Part shown: piece by piece, positions 51,360-60,165 of the stretch
How the letters are laid out: every line of letters starts with the position of its first letter
Numbering within the stretch: the first letter of the stretch is position 1
NCBI RefSeq assembly: GCF_900106795.1
Contig: NZ_FNNS01000004.1
Span: 62,001 to 126,000, forward strand
Length of the DNA stretch: 64,000 bases
Origin: Aequorivita viscosa
Lineage (GTDB): Bacteria; Bacteroidota; Bacteroidia; Flavobacteriales; Flavobacteriaceae
Direction of reading: 5' to 3'
The notes under the pieces: generated by a model
What the model was told of the DNA's origin: nothing
Seen by the model: the letters and a program-made list of their open reading frames with translations, nothing else
Databases searched by the model: none
Position numbers and translations under genes: made by a program

Positions 51360-52673
51360 TTGATTCAAAAATTTAAAAAACATATCAATCAACATTTCCC
51401 ATTTTTGGATGGAAAGAAATTACTCATAGCCTGTAGTGGAGGATTGGACAGTGTCGTGTTGACTCACTTAATGAACAAACTTAATTTTGAAATTGCATTG
51501 GCTCATTGCAATTTTTCGTTACGAAATAAAGAGAGTGATGGCGACGAAATGTTTGTAATTGGCTTGGCAGAACAAATGAATATTCCGGTTTTCGCCGAAA
51601 CATTTAACACGCATAAATTCGCAGACGAGCATAAGGTTTCTACTCAAATGGCAGCACGAACATTGCGATACGAATGGTTTGAACAAATCCTTGCCAATTT
51701 TAAATACGACCATTTGTTAACCGCGCACCATTTAGATGACGACTTGGAAACCTTTTTTATAAACCTGTCAAGAGGCACTGGAATAAACGGACTTACCGGA
51801 ATTCCGTCAGTAAACGGAAATATAATTAGGCCATTGCTCGTTTTTTCACGTGAAGAAATCGTTACGTACGCCAAGAAAAACAACTTAAAATGGCGAGAAG
51901 ACAGCAGCAATCAAAAAGCGGATTATCTTCGGAATAAACTCAGATTAGAAGTCCTTCCGCTTTTTAAGGAAACGCACGATTCACTGTTAAATAATTTCAA
52001 GACCACCCAAAATAATCTGCAGTCTTCAAAAAAATTAATTGAAGATTATATGGCTTTAATTTATAAGCTGGCAGTTTCAGAAGATGAAGATTTCTATAGA
52101 ATTAATATTCAAAAATTAAAAGAACTTCCGAATACTAAAGACTTGCTTTATGAACTATTAAACGGTTTTGGTTTTACAGAATGGAATGATGTTTCGGCCT
52201 TGCTCAATGCTCAAACAGGAAAACAGCTTTTTTCAAAAACCCATCAACTTCTTAAAAATCGCGATGAACTTTTACTGTCGAAAATTGATTTTAATAGTCA
52301 AATGAAGGAATTTTTTGTTTCTGAAATCGGAATTGATTCACCTATAAAGTTGAAGATAGAACTAGCAGATTCCATGGATGAAACAACAAAAAACCTGATA
52401 TATTTGGATTCTGAAAAATTAAACTTTCCTTTGAAAATTCGAAAGTGGCAAGAAGGAGATAGTTTTCATCCTTTTGGGCTAAACGGAAGGAAGAAATTGA
52501 GCAAATTCTTCAAAGATGAAAAAATGTCTATTTTGCAGAAAAATAAAACCTGGTTGCTGCTAAATGAAGATAAAATTGTTTGGGTAATAGGTCACCGAAT
52601 GGACAATCGTTTTAGAGTAAATGAAGACACACAAAGTATAACTAAAATCACCTTTATAGGGCATTCACAATAA
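51360..52673 (+). CDS. tilS: tRNA(Ile)-lysidine synthase TilS, 437 aa
   Basis: The PP-loop SGGLDS (26-31) is in the N-terminal ATP-binding domain; LAHCNFSLRNKESDGDE, ATRTLRYEWF-like ARTLRYEWFEQI and LTAHHLDDDLETFFINLSRGTGINGLTGI are also characteristic of TilS. A C-terminal domain with LKIRKWQEGDSFHPFGLNGRKKLSKFFKDEK follows. It makes lysidine at C34 of the AUA-reading isoleucine tRNA, so it is essential. The start is TTG at 51360; no ATG is nearby in frame. Confidence 0.9.
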   Translation: MIQKFKKHINQHFPFLDGKKLLIACSGGLDSVVLTHLMNKLNFEIALAHCNFSLRNKESDGDEMFVIGLAEQMNIPVFAETFNTHKFADEHKVSTQMAARTLRYEWFEQILANFKYDHLLTAHHLDDDLETFFINLSRGTGINGLTGIPSVNGNIIRPLLVFSREEIVTYAKKNNLKWREDSSNQKADYLRNKLRLEVLPLFKETHDSLLNNFKTTQNNLQSSKKLIEDYMALIYKLAVSEDEDFYRINIQKLKELPNTKDLLYELLNGFGFTEWNDVSALLNAQTGKQLFSKTHQLLKNRDELLLSKIDFNSQMKEFFVSEIGIDSPIKLKIELADSMDETTKNLIYLDSEKLNFPLKIRKWQEGDSFHPFGLNGRKKLSKFFKDEKMSILQKNKTWLLLNEDKIVWVIGHRMDNRFRVNEDTQSITKITFIGHSQ

Positions 52674-52692
52674 ATTTACTGGATAAAAAAAA

Positions 52693-52718
52693 GAATCCCA
52701 GTCATGCGACCAGGATTC
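52693..52718 (-). terminator. hairpin GAATCC...GGATTC with T8 on the minus strand
   Basis: A 6-bp stem, 14-nt loop, preceded on + by eight A. It is terminator-like on the minus strand; on + it is a weak end for tilS. The rest of 52674-52890 shows nothing recognised. Confidence 0.4.
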
Positions 52719-52890
52719 CTTAACAAACCTAACTTAGTAAACCTTATAATGCATTAAGATTATTTATTATCCCCACAAAAAATAATCTTTAAGACATCAA
52801 TCCACTAATTCTATACTACAAATGTAGTGCTTATCTAGAATTGCGCTATACGTGTAAACACTTATTTTTAAGTGATCAAAATCATTTTAA

Positions 52891-52915
52891 GACAATTAAA
52901 ATTGTCGTAATTTTG
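52891..52915 (+). promoter_or_regulatory. pfkA promoter with palindrome between -33 and -7
   Basis: A -7 box TAATTTTG (52908-52915) sits only four bases before the ATG at 52920. TTTT at 52885-52888 is the best -33 candidate with 19-base spacing. The inverted repeat GACAATT-AA-AATTGTC (52891-52906) fills the space between, a plausible operator. Confidence 0.55.
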
Positions 52916-52919
52916 AAAT

Positions 52920-53903
52920 ATGAAGGATATAAATAAAGTCGCAGTACTCACTAGCGGTGGTGATGCTCCTGGAATGAATGCCGCTATACGAGCAGTTGTT
53001 CGCGCTTGTGCCTACAATGGTTTAAAATGTGTTGGCGTTTATCGAGGATTTGCAGGGCTAATTGAAGCCGATTTTAAAGATTTAGATGCTAGATCCGTAA
53101 AAAACTTGGTAAATCGTGGCGGGACTTTTTTAAAATCTGCGCGGTCAAAAGAATTTAGAACAGCCGAAGGTCGATTAAAAGCATTCCAAAACCTTAAAAA
53201 AGAAAGCATTGATGCCTTAGTGGTCATTGGGGGAGATGGTTCTTTTGCGGGAGCCTCAACTTTTGTTAAAGAATTTGGGTTTCCGGTTGTCGGTATTCCT
53301 GCAACTATCGACAACGATATTAATGGAACCGATTATACAATTGGCTACGATACCGCTTTAAATACGGTAGTTGAAGCTGTAGATAAAATTCGTGATACCG
53401 CAAACTCTCACAATCGGTTGTTCTTAGTCGAGGTTATGGGGCGTGATGCCGGCGATATTGCTCTAAATGCTGGTATTGGCGCAGGTGCCGAAGAAATATT
53501 GATCCCTGAACAAGACATGGGGCGAGAGCGTTTGTTAGAATCGTTAAGCCGAAGTAAAGAATCAGGTAAAACATCAAGCATAGTTGTAGTTTCCGAAGGT
53601 GACCAAATAGGTAAAAACATCTTTGACCTAGCGAGCTTTATAGAAACCAATTTAACCGAATACGAAGTTAGGGTTACGGTTTTAGGGCACATTCAGCGCG
53701 GTGGATCACCAAGTTGTTATGATCGCGTACTCGCAAGCCGTTTAGGTGTTGGCGCAATAGATGCCCTTCTTCGAGGTGAAAGCAGTGTGATGATGGGCAT
53801 AGTTCACAATAAAGTAATTTCCGTTTCATTCTCCGAGGCAAACAAAGGCGATAATGATTTTGATCGAGACTTAATTCGAGTGGCCGATATTATTTCAATT
53901 TAA
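52920..53903 (+). CDS. pfkA: ATP-dependent 6-phosphofructokinase
   Basis: 327 aa with TSGGDAPGMNAAIR (11-24), GGDGS (104-108), IPATIDNDINGTDYTIGYDTA (126-146) containing the catalytic Asp131, and RGGSPSCYDRVLASRLG near the C-terminus. Gly at the GGDGS position of ATP-type enzymes favours ATP over pyrophosphate as donor. It phosphorylates fructose 6-phosphate. It is first of four glycolysis-related genes (pfkA-gapA-kinase-pgi). The promoter's -7 box is so near the ATG that the mRNA may be leaderless. Confidence 0.93.
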   Translation: MKDINKVAVLTSGGDAPGMNAAIRAVVRACAYNGLKCVGVYRGFAGLIEADFKDLDARSVKNLVNRGGTFLKSARSKEFRTAEGRLKAFQNLKKESIDALVVIGGDGSFAGASTFVKEFGFPVVGIPATIDNDINGTDYTIGYDTALNTVVEAVDKIRDTANSHNRLFLVEVMGRDAGDIALNAGIGAGAEEILIPEQDMGRERLLESLSRSKESGKTSSIVVVSEGDQIGKNIFDLASFIETNLTEYEVRVTVLGHIQRGGSPSCYDRVLASRLGVGAIDALLRGESSVMMGIVHNKVISVSFSEANKGDNDFDRDLIRVADIISI

Positions 53904-53991
53904 AGCAATAAACTCTAAACATTAGGACGAACTTTTAAGAAATGATGTTTTTAGGGTTTGGTACATTAACAATAAAAAACAATAAGATATA

Positions 53992-54987
53992 ATGATAAAA
54001 GTAGCAATAAACGGTTTTGGCCGAATTGGACGATTAGCGTTCAGAATAGCAGCGCAACGAAAAGATATGGAAATAGTGGCGGTTAACGATTTGTTAGAAG
54101 TAGACCACCTTGCTTATCTGTTGCAATATGACTCCGTTCATGGAAAGTATCCAGGTAAAGTCGAAGTGAAAGACGGCTATTTAATGGTAGATGGTAAAAA
54201 AATAAGGGTCTCTGCGCAAAAAGACCCAGAATTATTAAAATGGGATGAAGTAGAAGCGAGCTTGGTTATCGATTGTACGGGAGTTTTTAAAGATGTAGAT
54301 TCGGCCTCTGCGCATTTAAAAGCTGGAGCTAAAAAAGTTGTGCTTTCTGCACCGTCAAAAACAGCTCCAATGTACGTAATGGGCGTAAATCATACATCAA
54401 TCAAACCTTCCGATACAATTATTTCGGCATCTTCGTGTACCACAAACTGTTTAGCGCCAATGGCAAAAATAATACACGACGAATATGGTATAGAAGAAGC
54501 TTTAATGACGACAGTTCATGCAGTTACTGCTTCACAATCTACAGTAGATCAACCATCAAAAAAGAATTATCGTATTGGTAGAAGTGCTTTAAACAATATT
54601 ATTCCAACAACAACAGGCGCAGCAATTGCGGTTACAAAGGTAATTCCTGAACTTAAAGGAAAAATAACAGGAATGGCTTTTAGGGTTCCTACCGCTAATA
54701 TTTCAGTAGTCGATTTAACCCTTCGCACCGAAAAAGCTACTTCTTATGAAGAAATTAAAGCACTTTTCAAAAAAGCTTCTGAAAATGAATATAAAGGAAT
54801 TGTAAATTATACAGAAGACGCCGTAGTTTCACAGGATTTTATTTCCGATACACATATATGCACCTTTGATGCCAATGCTGGAATTGAACTTAATCAGAAT
54901 TTTTTTAAGTTAGTAGGCTGGTACGATAATGAGTATGGGTATTCAGCAAAACTGGTTGATTTAGCTGCTTACTTCTCAAAAATGTAA
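53992..54987 (+). CDS. gapA: type I glyceraldehyde-3-phosphate dehydrogenase
   Basis: 331 aa. The NAD fold is [13 protein letters not shown] with Asp33 in AVNDL, and the catalytic Cys149 is in [26 protein letters not shown] and [14 protein letters not shown] are conserved in the catalytic domain. It converts glyceraldehyde 3-phosphate to 1,3-bisphosphoglycerate with NAD. It follows pfkA by 88 bases and precedes the kinase gene by only two, so co-transcription with the next gene is almost certain. Confidence 0.94.
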   Translation: MIKVAINGFGRIGRLAFRIAAQRKDMEIVAVNDLLEVDHLAYLLQYDSVHGKYPGKVEVKDGYLMVDGKKIRVSAQKDPELLKWDEVEASLVIDCTGVFKDVDSASAHLKAGAKKVVLSAPSKTAPMYVMGVNHTSIKPSDTIISASSCTTNCLAPMAKIIHDEYGIEEALMTTVHAVTASQSTVDQPSKKNYRIGRSALNNIIPTTTGAAIAVTKVIPELKGKITGMAFRVPTANISVVDLTLRTEKATSYEEIKALFKKASENEYKGIVNYTEDAVVSQDFISDTHICTFDANAGIELNQNFFKLVGWYDNEYGYSAKLVDLAAYFSKM

Positions 54988-54989
54988 AA

Positions 54990-55844
54990 ATGACTTTAAT
55001 TACTGATGGGGGATCAACAAAATGCGATTGGGTGCTGCTCGACGCAATGGGTGAGGTAATTTTCAAAACCACTACGCCTGGATTGAACCCCACAGTGGTT
55101 AATAAGGAGGAATTGCATTCACGAATTCTCCAAAACAAATCTTTAAAAGAGGTTTTTCATAAAATAAAAACACTCGATTTTTATGGTGCAGGTTGTGGAA
55201 CTGTGACTCCAAGAAATATTCTAAAAATCGTTTTGAGCAGTTTATTTCCTTTTGCAGAAGTAACTGTTTCTGAAGATTTGGCCGCAGCAGTTTTTGCTGT
55301 AACCAATGAACCGGGAATAGTCTGTATTCTTGGCACGGGCAGTAATAGCTGTTATTTCGATGGCAAAGAAATTCACGCTCCAATTCCAGCTTTAGGGTAT
55401 GCACTTATGGATGAGGCCAGCGGAAACTACTTCGGAAAAAGATTAATCCGGGATTATTATTACAATCGAATGCCTGCAAATATTGCGTCTGAATTTTCAT
55501 TGCAGCATAATTTGAAAGCAGATAGCATTAAAATGAAACTTTATACCGAGCCAAATCCCACAGCATATTTAGCTTCTTTTGCGCAATTTATTTTCTCTCA
55601 AGAACAAATAAACCCATACTTTTACCAGTTGATTAAGGACGGAATTTTAAATTTCATGGAATGCCGAATTCTTAGTTTTGAAAATGCACATCAAGTGCCA
55701 GTTCATTTTATTGGTTCTATTGCTCATTTTTCCAAAGATATAATTGCAGACTGTTTTAAAGATAATAATTTAATCCTCGGAAATATAGTGCAGCGCCCAA
55801 TAGACGGACTGGTTGAACATTATAAAAGAAATATTCTAGCTTAA
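54990..55844 (+). CDS. BadF/BadG/BcrA/BcrD-type ATPase, probable N-acetylglucosamine kinase
   Basis: 284 aa of ASKHA fold: phosphate-1 motif LITDGGSTKCDWVLLD, phosphate-2/adenosine segment IVCILGTGSNSCYFDGK, and DEASGNYFGKRLIRDYYY. This family includes GlcNAc kinases, and members in Bacteroidota are so annotated. The location between gapA and pgi (spacers of 2 and 7 bases) fits a role bringing sugar into glycolysis or in cell-wall amino-sugar recycling; substrate identity is inferred. The nearby NamZ-type muramidase would release amino sugars, but at 33 kb distance this is only a thought. Confidence 0.8.
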   Translation: MTLITDGGSTKCDWVLLDAMGEVIFKTTTPGLNPTVVNKEELHSRILQNKSLKEVFHKIKTLDFYGAGCGTVTPRNILKIVLSSLFPFAEVTVSEDLAAAVFAVTNEPGIVCILGTGSNSCYFDGKEIHAPIPALGYALMDEASGNYFGKRLIRDYYYNRMPANIASEFSLQHNLKADSIKMKLYTEPNPTAYLASFAQFIFSQEQINPYFYQLIKDGILNFMECRILSFENAHQVPVHFIGSIAHFSKDIIADCFKDNNLILGNIVQRPIDGLVEHYKRNILA

Positions 55845-55851
55845 AATCAAA

Positions 55852-57417
55852 ATGTCTTTACCTTCGATTAATCCTACGAATACCGAATCTTGGAAGCTTT
55901 TACTTAACCATTACAAGGAAATAAAAAACCTTGCCGTGCAGGATGTTTTTACAAAAGAATCTAATCGTGCTTTAAACTTTACTGTAGAATGGCAGGATTT
56001 TTATTTGGATTATTCTAAAAACCGTTTGACTGGTGAAACTAGAAAACTGTTGCTAGATCTTGCAGAAGAGGTAAAGTTGAAAGAAGCTATCGAACAACAA
56101 TTTGAAGGTAAAAAAATAAATGAAACAGAAGGCAGGGCAGTTCTTCACACCGCTCTTCGCGATTTTGACACTATGAAACCTGAAGTGAAATCGACACTTC
56201 ACAAAATGAAACTTTTTTCCGAAGAAGTTATTGATGGTACTCACAAAGGCTTCACAGGAAAACCCATTACAGATATCGTAAATATTGGAATTGGAGGTAG
56301 TCATCTTGGACCCGATATGGTTGTTGATGCCCTTAAATTCTATGGTAATCATTTAAAAATTCATTTTATTGCCAACGTTGATGGCGACCATGTTTCTGAA
56401 ACCTTAAAATCCCTAAATCCAGAGACAACTCTTTTCATTGTTGTTTCTAAAAGCTTTACCACACAAGAAACCCTTGTTAATGCTAAGGTTTTGAAGGATT
56501 GGTTTTTAACTAAAGCTGAACCCCAAGACGTTCAAAAGCATTTTGTTGCTGTTTCTGTAAATATTGCTGCAGCGGAAGCATTCGGTATATCAGAAAAGAA
56601 TATTTTTCCAATGCAAGATTGGGTTGGGGGAAGGTTTTCACTTTGGAGTTCGGTAGGACTTTCGATATGCTGTGCCGTTGGGTATCAAAATTTCGAAGAA
56701 CTATTACAAGGAGCTTTCGAAATGGATAAGCATTTCAAAAGTGCAGAATTTGATCAAAACCTACCTGTCATTCTTGCTTTGATTTCTGTTTGGTATAACA
56801 ATTTTTTTGAGGCCGAAACCGAAGCTATTGTAGCCTATTCGCAATACCTAAATAAGTTAGTGCCATACCTTCAGCAAGCAATTATGGAAAGCAACGGTAA
56901 GAGTACTGACCGAAATGGCAATAAAATTAATTACCAAACAGGTACAATTGTTTGGGGTAATGTGGGAACAAATTCGCAACATGCTTATTTTCAGCTTTTG
57001 CATCAAGGAACGAAATTAATTCCTACAGATTTTATTGGTTTTTCGGAGTCCTTAAACGGAAATATTGGAAATCACAATATTTTAATGGCAAATTTCTTCG
57101 CACAAACCGAAGCACTTTGGGCAGGAACTTATAATCAAGATGTTCAAAATTCTTTCAAAACTTTTGATGGTTGTAAGCCAACCAATACACTTCTCATTAA
57201 AAAATTAACGCCCAAAAACCTCGGAAGTCTAATTGCTCTCTACGAACATAAGCTTTTTGCTCAAGGAATTATTTGGAATATTTTTAGCTACGACCAATGG
57301 GGCGTGGAACTTGGTAAAACGGTAGCAAAAGATACTTTAAGTGCCATTGAAAACAAGGATTCAGGCTTGATGGAAAATGAATCAACCCAAAACTTGATAA
57401 AGAAGTTTCTTGAGTAG
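55852..57417 (+). CDS. pgi: glucose-6-phosphate isomerase
   Basis: 521 aa. PGI signatures: VNIGIGGSHLGPDMVVDALKF, VVSKSFTTQETLVNA, MQDWVGGRFSLWSSVGL, MESNGKSTD (catalytic Glu region), GTNSQHAYFQLLHQG with the catalytic His, and the C-terminal SYDQWGVELGK with the catalytic Lys region. It interconverts glucose 6-phosphate and fructose 6-phosphate. It is last in the glycolytic operon, seven bases after the kinase gene. Confidence 0.94.
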   Translation: MSLPSINPTNTESWKLLLNHYKEIKNLAVQDVFTKESNRALNFTVEWQDFYLDYSKNRLTGETRKLLLDLAEEVKLKEAIEQQFEGKKINETEGRAVLHTALRDFDTMKPEVKSTLHKMKLFSEEVIDGTHKGFTGKPITDIVNIGIGGSHLGPDMVVDALKFYGNHLKIHFIANVDGDHVSETLKSLNPETTLFIVVSKSFTTQETLVNAKVLKDWFLTKAEPQDVQKHFVAVSVNIAAAEAFGISEKNIFPMQDWVGGRFSLWSSVGLSICCAVGYQNFEELLQGAFEMDKHFKSAEFDQNLPVILALISVWYNNFFEAETEAIVAYSQYLNKLVPYLQQAIMESNGKSTDRNGNKINYQTGTIVWGNVGTNSQHAYFQLLHQGTKLIPTDFIGFSESLNGNIGNHNILMANFFAQTEALWAGTYNQDVQNSFKTFDGCKPTNTLLIKKLTPKNLGSLIALYEHKLFAQGIIWNIFSYDQWGVELGKTVAKDTLSAIENKDSGLMENESTQNLIKKFLE

Positions 57418-57501
57418 ATAGTGCAAAAGTTTCTAAGTTGAAATACTACTAGCAACCTATTGAAAATCCATAGTTCTTAACGCTGAACTTATATTTTAAA
57501 A

Positions 57502-59904
57502 ATGCAACATCGTTTTTTATTTTGTTTATTTTTAATATGCAACTTTGGTATTTATGCCCAAACTGTAACTATAATCGATGAAGAAACCAATGTGCCCATT
57601 GAGTTGGTAACTTTAACTAGCGGGACAAAACTTTATACTACTACAAATAGTGAAGGGCAGGCAGACGTCTCAAAATTTAAAGATGCAGAAATCATCGAAA
57701 TCCGAAGCCTTGGATACAAAACCATTGTCAAAAGTTTTCATGAATTGACAACCGATTCTTTCTTACTACTTCTAAAACCAAGCAATCTAAATCTGGATGA
57801 AGTAGTGATTTCTGCTTCAAAATGGAGAAGAAGTAGTGATGATGTGCCCGCGAAGGTCATTTCTATAAGTCCAAGAGAAGTTGCCATACAAAACACCCAA
57901 ACCGCTGCCGATTTATTGGCGATTTCAGGGAAGGTATTTATTCAGAAAAGTCAGCAGGGCGGAGGTAGCCCAATGATTCGAGGGTTTTCCACTAGTCGAT
58001 TGCTTTATTCAGTAGATGGTGTGCGGATGAATACCGCGATTTTCCGTTCGGGCAATTTGCAGAATGTTATCAGTCTAGATCCATTCGCTATAGAAAACAC
58101 CGAAGTGGTCTTTGGCCCAGGTTCGGTGGTTTATGGTAGTGATGCCGTTGGTGGTGTGATGAGTTTCCAAACGCTAACACCCCAATTTTCATTGACCGAT
58201 TCGCCTTTGATACGCGGGAAGGCAAACACGCGCTATTCTTCTGCAAACAATGAGAAAACTGGACATTTTGATGTGAATGTGGGCTTTAAAAAATGGAGTT
58301 TTTTAACAAGTATTAGTGCGTGGGATTACGACAACCTGCGTCAAGGAAGCCACGGCCTAGACGATTATATAAAAGATTATTACGTGCAGCGGCAAAATAA
58401 CGTTGACGTGGTAATTACTCAAGAAGATGAATTACTGCAGATTCCTACGGCATATTCACAGCTTAACATGATGCAGAAAATTCGGTTTCAACCCAATGAA
58501 AAGTGGGATTTTCAATTCGGGTTTCATTATTCAGAAACTTCACCTTATGGGCGTTACGACAGACATCAACGTGTTAAAAATGGAACAGCCCGTTACGCCG
58601 AATGGGATTACGGCCCGCAAATTTGGATGATGAACAATCTAGGAATTGGTTATAATGAATCGAATTTTATTTTTGATCAGATGAACATTCGTTTAGCACA
58701 CCAATGGTTTGAAGAAAGCCGAATAGACAGAGGTTTCAACCAACCAGACCGAAACATTTCTGAAGAAGAAGTAAGCGCATATTCAATAAATGCTGATTTC
58801 ATAAAAGCAACGAGCAACAGGAATACAGTTTTCTACGGACTGGAATACGTTTTAAACGATGTTAAATCCGTTGGCGAAATAACCGATATTACAACAGGAA
58901 TAACTGAAGCAGGGCCAGCGCGCTACCCAAAAAGCACTTGGCAATCAATAGCCGCCTATGTAACGGATGAATTCAAAATGACCGATCGGTTTACGTTAAG
59001 CGCGGGAGCTCGTTACAACCAAATTTTATTGGATTCTGAATTTGATACAACCTTTTATCCCTTTCCCTTTACTGAAGCAAAACTTAACAATGGTGCGTTA
59101 ACGGGAAGTTTGGGATGTGTTTACCGTCCCAGTGGTTCTTGGGTTTTCAGCACCAATCTAGGCACCGCATTTCGCGCGCCCAATGTAGATGATGTAGGAA
59201 AAGTGTTCGATTCTGCCCCGGGACAAGTGGTAGTTCCCAATCCAGATCTTAAACCCGAATACGCTTACAATGTCGATTTAGGTGTTGCGAAGGTATTTGG
59301 AGATGTAGTGAAAATAGATATAACGGGTTATTATACGCATTTAAAAAATTCGATGTTGCGTCGCGACTATCAACTCAACGGTCAGGACAGCATTATGTTT
59401 CAAGGCGAAATGAGTAAGGTGCAAGCCATTCAGAATTCTGCGGTTGCCAATATTTATGGAGTGCAGTTTGGTCTTGAACTAAAATTGCCAAAAGGCTTTG
59501 GGTTTCATACCGACTTCAATTTCCAAAAGGGAGAAGAAGAACTTGAAAATGGCGAGACCAGTCGAATGCGTCACGCAGCACCATTTTTTGGCACCTCTCG
59601 TTTAAATTATAGAAAGGATAAGTTGAGTATGGAGTTCAATGTCGTATTCAATGGGAAAAAGGATTTTGAAGATATGCCTGATGGTGAAAAGAGTAAAAAG
59701 GAAATCTACGCCCTCGACGAAAACGGAAACATTTATTCCCCAGCATGGTACACGCTTAATTTTAAAAGTCTTTATAAACTGAGTAAAACGATTGATGTAA
59801 GTGGAGGAATCGAAAACCTAACCGATCAACGCTACCGACCTTTTGCTTCAGGTATTTCAGGGGCTGGAAGAAATTTTATCTTGGCATTAACTGCTCATTT
59901 TTAA
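57502..59904 (+). CDS. TonB-dependent outer-membrane receptor (heme/hemin-receptor-like plug), 800 aa
   Basis: Signal peptide (1-19, ending YAQ), a short carboxypeptidase-regulatory-like domain (about 20-95), then a plug with EVVISASKWRRSS, QQGGGSPMIRGFSTSRLLYSVDGVRMNTAIF-type sequence and EVVFGPGSVVYGSDAVGGV, and a 22-strand-type barrel ending GAGRNFILALTAHF. GGGSPMIRGF with RLLYSVDGVRMN resembles heme and hemoglobin receptors, but no heme-specific FRAP/NPNL-like pair is certain (ATAFRAPNVDDV and VPNPDLKPEYAY are present). The neighbours give no substrate hint. Confidence 0.87.
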   Translation: MQHRFLFCLFLICNFGIYAQTVTIIDEETNVPIELVTLTSGTKLYTTTNSEGQADVSKFKDAEIIEIRSLGYKTIVKSFHELTTDSFLLLLKPSNLNLDEVVISASKWRRSSDDVPAKVISISPREVAIQNTQTAADLLAISGKVFIQKSQQGGGSPMIRGFSTSRLLYSVDGVRMNTAIFRSGNLQNVISLDPFAIENTEVVFGPGSVVYGSDAVGGVMSFQTLTPQFSLTDSPLIRGKANTRYSSANNEKTGHFDVNVGFKKWSFLTSISAWDYDNLRQGSHGLDDYIKDYYVQRQNNVDVVITQEDELLQIPTAYSQLNMMQKIRFQPNEKWDFQFGFHYSETSPYGRYDRHQRVKNGTARYAEWDYGPQIWMMNNLGIGYNESNFIFDQMNIRLAHQWFEESRIDRGFNQPDRNISEEEVSAYSINADFIKATSNRNTVFYGLEYVLNDVKSVGEITDITTGITEAGPARYPKSTWQSIAAYVTDEFKMTDRFTLSAGARYNQILLDSEFDTTFYPFPFTEAKLNNGALTGSLGCVYRPSGSWVFSTNLGTAFRAPNVDDVGKVFDSAPGQVVVPNPDLKPEYAYNVDLGVAKVFGDVVKIDITGYYTHLKNSMLRRDYQLNGQDSIMFQGEMSKVQAIQNSAVANIYGVQFGLELKLPKGFGFHTDFNFQKGEEELENGETSRMRHAAPFFGTSRLNYRKDKLSMEFNVVFNGKKDFEDMPDGEKSKKEIYALDENGNIYSPAWYTLNFKSLYKLSKTIDVSGGIENLTDQRYRPFASGISGAGRNFILALTAHF

Positions 59905-60050
59905 AGGAGAGAAATTCTTCATATTATTATATTTCGTCCAAAGTCTTGTCACAGATAATCATAAATTTTTCAGACGTTATTCCTTGAAGTGTTTCCCATC
60001 AACTTCTTTTTAATAATTTTGCAGCTTTTTAAAAGGGATTTAAAAAAGTA

Positions 60051-60148
60051 GCAGTTTTCAGTGGCAGTTGGCAGTAGTTTTTTTTTTGATGCTCAGTCGT
60101 TAAGAGAATTAGTCTTACGTCCTATGTCCTAGCAGTCCTACGTCATAA
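60051..60148. repeat. period-7 repeats upstream of the ABC-F gene
   Basis: 60051-60077: CAGT words every 7, 6, 7 nt (GCAGTTG, GCAGTAG). 60112-60148: GTCTTAC, GTCCTAT, GTCCTAGCA, GTCCTAC, GTCATAA. The second tract is close to 24256-24291. It ends 17 bases before the ATG. The rest of 59905-60165 shows no gene. Confidence 0.7.
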
Positions 60149-60165
60149 AAAACACATATAACAAC

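Noticed and set aside
52674-52890. Small RNA gene between tilS and pfkA
   Set aside because: Only one weak hairpin with its T run on the minus strand and no promoter placed for such a transcript.
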